From positions 3,468,714 to 3,532,713 of the forward strand of contig NC_050737.1 in the NCBI RefSeq assembly GCF_014529535.1: a DNA stretch of 64,000 nt, read 5' to 3'. The notes under the pieces are model-generated. The model searched no databases. It had not been told where the DNA came from and was given only the letters and a program-made list of their open reading frames with translations. Source of the stretch: Bradysia coprophila (lineage: Eukaryota > Arthropoda > Insecta > Diptera > Sciaridae). Made by a program: the position numbers and the translations under genes. This document shows positions 60,201 through 64,000 of this stretch, in pieces. Within the stretch, counting starts at the first letter, position 1, and each line of letters starts with the position of its first letter.

Positions 60201-63200
60201 AGACATCGTTCTTTCCTTTGGTAACAGGCAGGGCTACAAACGTGTACATACGATGAAGTAGTTTACGGTTCATTTTATTTTGGCTATTTAAAAATAGGTA
60301 TTGCGGGACCGCGCGGGCCATCCGGAGATCCTGGAACAAATGGTACTCCTGGACAGCCTGGTATTAAGGCGTACAGTGTTAGAGTGAATGGATCTTTATC
60401 AAATGAGCTATTAATTCCACCATCCATAATAGGTAAGACGTGCATGAATGCAAGAAAAACTATACTCTCCGTTTTAACACTAACACATTGTGATAACAAA
60501 ACTCATCACTTGGTAGGTGCTCATAACGAGGAATTGAAACATCCAATTGTTGTGAATGAAGGAGATAATCTACGGCTACGATGTGCGGTGACAGGAACTC
60601 CTTTACCTAAGGTTGAATGGCGCATAAAATCCGAATCAATAAAAACAATCAATTCTGGGGCATGGCAAGGTTTTTGTTTTTTTTTTTTAAAATTTTAATG
60701 AGTACAATTAAGTGGAAACTTCGTACGTGCTAAATGTAAAAATTTCACAGCATCATCAATCGGTGGCCATACACTAAATATTACGAAAATAAATCGCGTT
60801 CATATGGGTAAATATCATTGTATAGCTGACAACGGAATACCTCCGTCTGCCAGTACTACATTCGAGGTTGAAGTACATTGTAAGATTTCATTTACTAATT
60901 GAAATGCATTGAAAAAATGGAAAATTTATTTTCTAGTCGCACCACTGGTGTTCGTTCGAAACCAATATCTCTATGTTGCTGAAGGTGGTTCAGTATCGCT
61001 AGAATGTGAGGTGAGTGGCTGTTGAAAAGGTTTCGAGGAGTATTAAAGCACATTTCTTACATTTCCTTTAATAATCAAAGGACAATTTACAAGATATGTT
61101 ATTTGTGTCAACAACAGCAACTCCACAGATTCTTGTTGACTTTACCTTATATATAAATAGATTGCAACGAATTTTCACTTCTTTTCTTTTTCTAAATTTT
61201 CCCGTTTTCTTGACTGTTTCTGGGAGACACATTCCATAAAATCTAGAAATCACATGAGATATTCAGTAAATCTCCATCAAATGATCTTAAACGAGCCGTC
61301 AGAACAGTCGGAGCGTTTGCTGCGACTGAGCCCCGTACAAACCCGTACATCTATTGCGCACGTGACCCTACTTCGTCCGTCGCCCTACTCTTACCGTAAG
61401 CCTATTGCGCCCGTAAACGTCGTAAAATTCTTATGCAATGTGTACGTCTTAAAAATTGCGCATAGCGCAATTACGAAGCCCCGTACGACGTTCCTTTCAA
61501 AAGTAACACAAACTACACTTCCCACTGATCAGTGATTTTGGAATTATCATTTTCACCTATTTATATTGATTTTACAAAAATCCAAAATGGCGGCCGACGG
61601 CCATTTTGTTAGGAGGTGGAAAGTACAACGGCTGCTTTACATTCGTTAGTACCTTTCAAACAAAAAAAAAATCATGAAATTCGGTTAAATTTTACTCGAG
61701 ATATTAACAAAAAACACCACCTTCACTGTACGGCCGAGTAGCCACATATAAGCTCACTCCAAGAGACCTAGCTCACGCTCCGGTAAACCGAATTTCATAA
61801 ACTTTTTTTTCCCTGATTGGTACGGTCAATACCTATCTAATAAATCAAAATCCATCTAAATCCGTTCAAATTTGACTAACCTACAAGCAAAAACGGATTG
61901 CTGCCCTGTACCTAGTTCACACCAAGGGGTCTAACTCACGAGTCGGTCATCCAATTTCCATAAACTTTTTTTTTGTGGATAGGTATTGTAAATACCTTTC
62001 ATTTGATGTATCACTTACAAGTGTAGCCTTTAAATGGCCAGAGAAATCTTTGGAAAACGTTAAAGCACTTATGGGGCCCCAGCTCTGGAGGGGTCGACCC
62101 AAAATCGCCCATCTTCGAACTTAGCCTCACTATTTCAACTACCTTTCAGGGAAAAAAAAAATTTTGAAATCGGATTTGATTTACTCAAGATATCGACGTG
62201 ACAGACGGACAGACGGACAGACAAAATTTTTATTGCGGATTCGGTATCTATGAACATAGGCAAACACTTTGCCCTTACCGTCTGCTTCGAATTCCATCAA
62301 TTACACACGGCATCGTAATCCTATAAGCCCCTTCGTACTTCGTACGGGGCTAAAAACTGATCAGCGTAATCTTGCTCAGTGCACGATCTGTATCAAAAAC
62401 ATTCCCATCGGTTGACCCCAGGGCCTATTTTAAGTAATTTTATCTACCAAAAATTACCAAAATTACTTAAAAATACTAAAAGTGTTTTGGTAATTTTATT
62501 TAGTAATTTTGGTAATTTTCGGTAAATAAAATTACTTAAAATAGGTCAACTTGACCCTATCATAATATCATTTTTCTTAATGTAGACTGAAGCATTTCCT
62601 GAACCAGTTCAATACTGGAAAAGAAAAGCAGAAAATGTTGTTTTGGACTATAGCAGCAAGTACAAAATGGCATCGTACCACAGTGGGTGAGTTACCCCTA
62701 TTCATGGGATATAAGAACCGCAAATAAATATTAACGTAATGCGCCTTAGTCCCATCCACTTGCGCAATCAAATTTTGTTTTACCGATTGTCCTTTCTTCA
62801 CATTAATTCTCTCTTACAGTTACAAATCCAGAATGCAACTGAACATCACCAATGTACAGAAGGACGATTACGGTGAATATTTATGCGTCAGCAAAAATGA
62901 AGTTAACACTACAACGGCAATAGTCTATGTAAATGGTATGTTTATGCAGCTTTATGTCGTCACGCTTTAAAAGATTCAACTTCGAAGCAATAAAAGCGGC
63001 ATGTCCACTCATGAAACAATTCAGGTGACGGGTGACCTGACCCGAGCCTGAATATAATTTGTCGACTGTGCCTGTCAGGTTCCTGAAATTTTTCATCTAG
63101 AAGACTGAACTGATAAATTTCAGAATGAAATCAGGTGTCTTAAGCTCTGCTTCAGACCAAACCTAACCTGTTCAGATGCTTTGTATTATTCCTTACGATT

Positions 63201-63774
63201 TCAAAATTCTGTTTTACCAAAGAATTATATTCACAGACAAAATGAAGCCGCCTAACAGAGGAGTGGACACAAATGCAATTGCCATTTTCGGAACGCTACC
63301 ACCAAATCGTGAATCGTATGAAGACATATGCGGGCCACCGGTGAAATGCACCGATTGTCAAATATCCACCGCAGCTAACTGCAAAGATACAATTGCTACG
63401 TTGTACGATCTGGTCGGAACGTTAGAAATAAAGCACGCGGAGAATCGTTCGTTTTCCTTATTTCACTCTCGTAAAATTGGAAAGTTTAATTTTTGGTTCA
63501 TTTGTTTGAGATTTTGTCGTAATATTCGTTCTTTACAAAAAAAAAAACAGATTGTGCTCTCAGCGCCGTTGGAAAGCCTGTCTATCACCACGAAAATAAC
63601 ATAACATTCGGCTCGTGGTTAAGGGATCCACTGCCTAAGACCAGTGAAATTGGCGAAAAAATTTGGATGACAAATGATTCGGACATTTTGCATATCTACG
63701 AATATAAAAACAAACAGGCCCATCAAAATAACACCGTGTTAAAAATGCATACACTCGATCCGCCAGGATTTCGT
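57218..63774 (+). CDS. Colmedin/gliomedin-like type II membrane collagen, Ig and olfactomedin protein (3' end outside window)
   Basis: Fourteen in-phase exons: 57218-57504, 58494-58615, 58689-58837, 59045-59216, 59272-59400, 60119-60172, 60298-60432, 60517-60669, 60751-60879, 60937-61010, 62586-62686, 62820-62935, 63237-63470 and 63551-63774. They encode 693 residues before the window ends. Order: cytoplasmic N terminus; membrane span ~27-48; stalk; furin-type site RREKR (119-123); Gly-X-Y collagen stretch ~200-330; Ig domain ~350-443 (RLRCAV / YHCIAD); second Ig ~444-540 (SLECE / YLCVSK); Cys-rich linker (CGPPVKCTDC); start of an olfactomedin domain (~619 on, CALSAVGKPVYHH, GSWLRDPLPK). The remaining olfactomedin exons are downstream. 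Exon 60119-60172 is 54 bp, a classic collagen size. Relatives (gliomedin, nematode UNC-122, insect colmedin) are shed or secreted neuronal or glial matrix proteins. The donor at 63471 is the least certain junction. Confidence 0.9.
59507..59634. repeat. Foldback element with GAGCAGAAGGCGAG tip in colmedin intron
   Basis: Starts AATAGTATATTACG and ends GATATTTTACATAC. TTGTAAGTTTGTTTTTGG pairs with CCAAAACAATAACTTACAA around the tip at 59566-59579. Confidence 0.7.
59795..59931. repeat. Foldback element with AGTCGAAGGCGAG tip in colmedin intron
   Basis: Starts AATAGTACATTTCG and ends TATTTTTCATAC. CGTACCTAGGACTAA, CTTTTTTAGCG and TTCCAGAC pair with their inverses on the right around the tip at 59857-59869. 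It lies 160 bases from the preceding member in the same intron. Confidence 0.72.
61329..62358. mobile_element. ~1.03 kb unclassified repeat with AGCCCCGTAC borders in colmedin intron
   Basis: GAGCCCCGTACAAAC at the left and TTCGTACGGGGCTAA at the right are inverted. The right end forms a hairpin (AGCCCC, CGTAC, CGTAC, GGGGCT). Inside are two or three diverged blocks around TTTCATAAACTTTTTTTT and ACCTTTCA, and a GACAGACG run near 62202-62221. An extra GAAGCCCCGTACGACG copy lies near 61477. The internal ORF (61254-61535) has no known domain. It looks like a non-autonomous mobile repeat; the class is unknown. Confidence 0.55.
62202..62221 (+). repeat. GACAGACG short tandem repeat
   Basis: GACAGACG repeated two to three times inside the larger intronic repeat. 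Confidence 0.7.
62419..62550. mobile_element. 132-bp MITE with CAGGGCCTATT left end
   Basis: CCTATTTTAAGTAATTTTAT pairs with ATAAAATTACTTAAAATAGG. TTGACCC flanks both sides (62412-62418 and 62551-62557). The right tip has diverged from GGCCCTG. It shares its left end with the 46.75 kb element and sits in the same large colmedin intron. Confidence 0.68.
63005..63180 (+). repeat. TTCAGGT/ACCTGA-rich degenerate repeat in colmedin intron
   Basis: Dense in CAGGT, CCTGA and TTCAGG words, with GGGTGACCTGACCCGAG near the start. Third occurrence of the vocabulary seen at 22.1 and 31.8 kb. Confidence 0.5.
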
Positions 63775-64000
63775 GTAAGTATTTCGAGCAAGCGGAAGGA
63801 GCTTAAACGGAAATATTTTGCTTCCCTAAATATTACTGTAACGGCTAGCACCGCTGAGTGTAGAGAAATTGTTAGCGTAAAAGTGATAAAAATGTCATCA
63901 ATTACGTATACTGTCACTGGCAGTGAAATGAATTTGCTCCAGCTGTTTCTTCAGCTGATCCACACAATCAAAAGTATTTAGACTTTATCTGCTAGTGCTG

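Noticed and set aside
61254..61535. 93-codon frame in the large colmedin intron
   Set aside because: Falls in the AGCCCCGTAC repeat, with low-complexity translation; it better fits repeat DNA.
63667..63981. Frame continuing past 63774 at the window end
   Set aside because: A perfect donor (CGT|gtaagt) ends the exon at 63774 and the following translation leaves the olfactomedin pattern, so the rest is intron.
1..64000. tRNA, rRNA or snRNA genes
   Set aside because: I looked for T-loop GTTCGA contexts and snRNA-like starts and found none with a matching fold; a covariance search would be needed to exclude them.

Overview
This window looks like animal nuclear DNA, most likely from an insect and plausibly a nematoceran fly. 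It is AT-rich, its genes are split by GT-AG introns (many only 50-210 bp), and much of the intergenic DNA consists of transposon remains. I infer the lineage from gene content (NPC2-like gene, insect-type BEL/Pao element with an F-type envelope, collagen/Ig/olfactomedin gene); nothing fixes the species.

Layout. 1-8593: the 3' part of a BEL/Pao long-terminal-repeat retrotransposon (gag, protease, reverse transcriptase, RNase H, integrase, envelope, 3' LTR), broken by frameshifts. Between envelope and LTR lies an intact 276-codon ORF on the opposite strand with its own TATA-like box and AATAAA signal. 9093-11516 (-): a six-exon membrane-anchored short-chain dehydrogenase. 11517-24217: no gene recognised; several MITE and foldback families. 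24218-28736 (-): a four-exon calaxin-like EF-hand gene. 28737-43267: no intact gene; an 893-bp hAT-type element with an exact 8-bp target duplication, a 389-bp foldback and a decayed LINE tail. 43268-44842 (-): a 5'-truncated LINE with an open 513-codon RT/endonuclease frame. 48704-51952 (+): a five-exon type I membrane protein I do not recognise. 54659-55297 (-): a compact four-exon NPC2-like secreted lipid-binding protein with a clear TATA/initiator promoter. 55546-56057 (-): a second LINE tail. 57218-63774 (+, continuing past the window): a type II membrane collagen/Ig/olfactomedin protein of the colmedin/gliomedin kind.

I assembled the five host genes from splice signals and reading phase. 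Every internal junction keeps frame, and four of the five models are complete from start to stop. The genes are unrelated in function: an SDR retinoid/steroid/lipid enzyme, an axonemal dynein regulator, an orphan receptor-like protein, a sterol-binding protein and a shed matrix protein. They do not form a cluster.

Most unusual items: (1) the antisense ORF in the BEL element, which carries a PLDLS motif; (2) a dispersed family of roughly 130-bp hairpins that share end motifs and a tip resembling AGCCGAAGGCGA while their arms differ between copies yet stay paired; (3) MITEs flanked by TTAA or ATAA duplications.
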